Positions 5,106-5,666 of a stretch of DNA of 5,666 nt are shown here, piece by piece; the first letter of the stretch is position 1; each line of letters opens with the position of its first letter. The stretch covers positions 1 through 5,666 of the forward strand of contig DUKF01000069.1 of the NCBI GenBank assembly GCA_013329455.1, read 5' to 3'. The position numbers and the translations under genes were made by a program. The notes beneath the pieces were generated by a model, which was not told where the DNA came from, searched no databases, and saw only the letters and a list, made by a program, of their open reading frames with translations. Source of the DNA: Methanotrichaceae archaeon (lineage in GTDB: Archaea > Halobacteriota > Methanosarcinia > Methanotrichales > Methanotrichaceae).

Positions 5106-5588
5106 TCAGTACAGCTTCTGGACGTCCTGGGGCTCGGTCCAGTTTCCGCCTTCAAAGATCCTGATAGAGGATCGGTTCTGGGCGAACTCCATCGTCCTTG
5201 TCCAGTTCTTGCTGGACGGTAGATTGCTGGGGTCGATCATCCTGTTCTCCCTCGGGCTGGCTGCAAAGAAGGGCTGGTTCGCCATCGCCAGGCTTTGGTT
5301 CTCCCTCTCCTCGACGAGCTTTCTAGCCACTTTTCCCAGGACCGAGGGCGTTTTCGGCGATCCTCCGAGGGATGCCGGTTCTTTAAAGATCCCCGAGCCA
5401 AAGTGAGTACGGTATTGGCTGTGGTCGACCTTCGAGGACGTGCCCCCCGAAAAGAATATGGGGTCTGAGAAGTAGGACCGCCACTCTGAGTAATTAGGTC
5501 CGCTTCCGTCCAGGTAGTCCGCGCTTGTTTGGCCGGTCGCCAGGACCAGGCCCGATACCACTAAAATCAAATAACGGTTCGAAATCAT
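5106..5588 (-). CDS. Secreted protein of unknown family, rich in N-glycosylation sequons
   Basis: A 160-residue protein I do not recognise. Residues 1-23 form a Sec signal peptide: a short positive N-region (R5), a hydrophobic core YLILVVSGLVLA (6-17) and a TSA|DY cleavage site after A23. No lipobox, second membrane helix or cysteine is present, so the mature chain of about 137 residues should be released or held in the cell envelope. It is rich in Ser, Asn, Pro and aromatic residues, suggesting little regular structure. Five of its nine Asn lie in N-X-S/T sequons (N32, N97, N128, N138, N149), fitting archaeal surface glycosylation. The ATG at 5588 is preceded by a partial ribosome site, GGAGTGTGAT, ending 6 nt upstream, and by a good BRE/TATA element. 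It converges on the ligase gene, 110 bp away. The signal peptide and promoter make this frame more credible than overlapping plus-strand frames. It may be lineage-specific; no function is proposed. Confidence 0.72.
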   Translation of the reverse strand: MISNRYLILVVSGLVLATGQTSADYLDGSGPNYSEWRSYFSDPIFFSGGTSSKVDHSQYRTHFGSGIFKEPASLGGSPKTPSVLGKVARKLVEERENQSLAMANQPFFAASPRENRMIDPSNLPSSKNWTRTMEFAQNRSSIRIFEGGNWTEPQDVQKLY

Positions 5589-5630
5589 CTCCGAATCACA
5601 CTCCCCAGAGGTGAGTATACCCGGCCGAAC

Positions 5631-5642
5631 TTAAATTTTTCG
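5631..5642 (-). promoter_or_regulatory. BRE/TATA element of the secreted-protein gene
   Basis: Read on the minus strand, CGAAAAATTTAA combines a BRE-like CGAAA with an AT-rich TATA-like box. It lies about 43-54 bp before the ATG at 5588, which predicts transcription starting about 26 nt downstream of the box, near 5605-5610, and a leader of about 20 nt. This is the clearest archaeal-type promoter in the window. Confidence 0.5.
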
Positions 5643-5666
5643 CCCAGTCAAACAGCGCACCCCGCT

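Noticed and set aside
4944..5222. 92-codon plus-strand frame after the ligase
   Set aside because: It overlaps the ligase end and runs through the hairpin into the opposing secreted-protein gene; no ribosome site or domain.
5209..5406. 65-codon plus-strand frame with a hydrophobic N-terminal stretch
   Set aside because: It lies opposite the secreted-protein gene, which has a better signal peptide, start region and promoter.
5574..5586. GGTTCGAAAT resembling a tRNA T-arm
   Set aside because: No acceptor stem, anticodon arm or matching T-stem around it; it falls at the start of the secreted-protein gene.

Overview
The window most likely comes from a methanogenic archaeon, and the overall impression is of a Methanothrix (Methanosaeta)-like genome of moderately high GC. 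This is inference from several signs. Shine-Dalgarno sites are of the GGTGA type, and AT-rich TATA-like boxes sit about 40-45 bp upstream of starts. In the two large genes arginine is mostly AGG/AGA (20 of 28 codons in the ADP-forming ligase) and ATA is common for isoleucine. The protein content also fits: an ADP-forming acyl-CoA synthetase and a DUF362 bis-[4Fe-4S] protein. No rRNA, tRNA, CRISPR array, insertion sequence or complete prophage was seen.

Left part (1-1326): the C-terminal part of a stand-alone phage-tail-collar ('microcystin-dependent', Mdp) protein runs in from the left edge. A small GNAT acetyltransferase follows on the same strand. A DUF6916-like protein converges on them from the other strand. 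From family knowledge these three types tend to occur together in bacteria, so this looks like an imported or shared accessory cassette. The Mdp gene uses CGN rather than AGR arginine codons, which supports a separate origin.

Middle part (1327-4995): an AT-rich divergent intergenic region separates the DUF6916-like gene from a 368-residue DUF362 protein carrying two complete CX2CX2CX3C ferredoxin clusters. A gap of about 360 bp follows. Its first part folds into a nested hairpin that may terminate the DUF362 transcript. Its AT-rich second part should hold the promoter of the next gene, and it ends with a possible 10-codon leader ORF whose stop overlaps the next start (ATGA). That next gene encodes a 688-residue ADP-forming acetate/acyl-CoA ligase with the beta (ATP-grasp) half before the alpha (CoA-binding) half. 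Both phosphorelay histidines are present.

Right part (4996-5666): a strong nested hairpin lies just after the ligase gene. Converging on it is a 160-residue secreted protein of unknown family with a Sec signal peptide, no cysteine and five N-glycosylation sequons. Its likely BRE/TATA element lies near the right edge.

The genes do not form one operon. The ligase and the DUF362 protein are plausible energy or redox-metabolism genes with their own control regions, and the flanking genes are accessory. The most notable items are the archaeal Mdp/GNAT/DUF6916 group, the overlapping leader ORF before the ligase, and the sequon-rich orphan exported protein.
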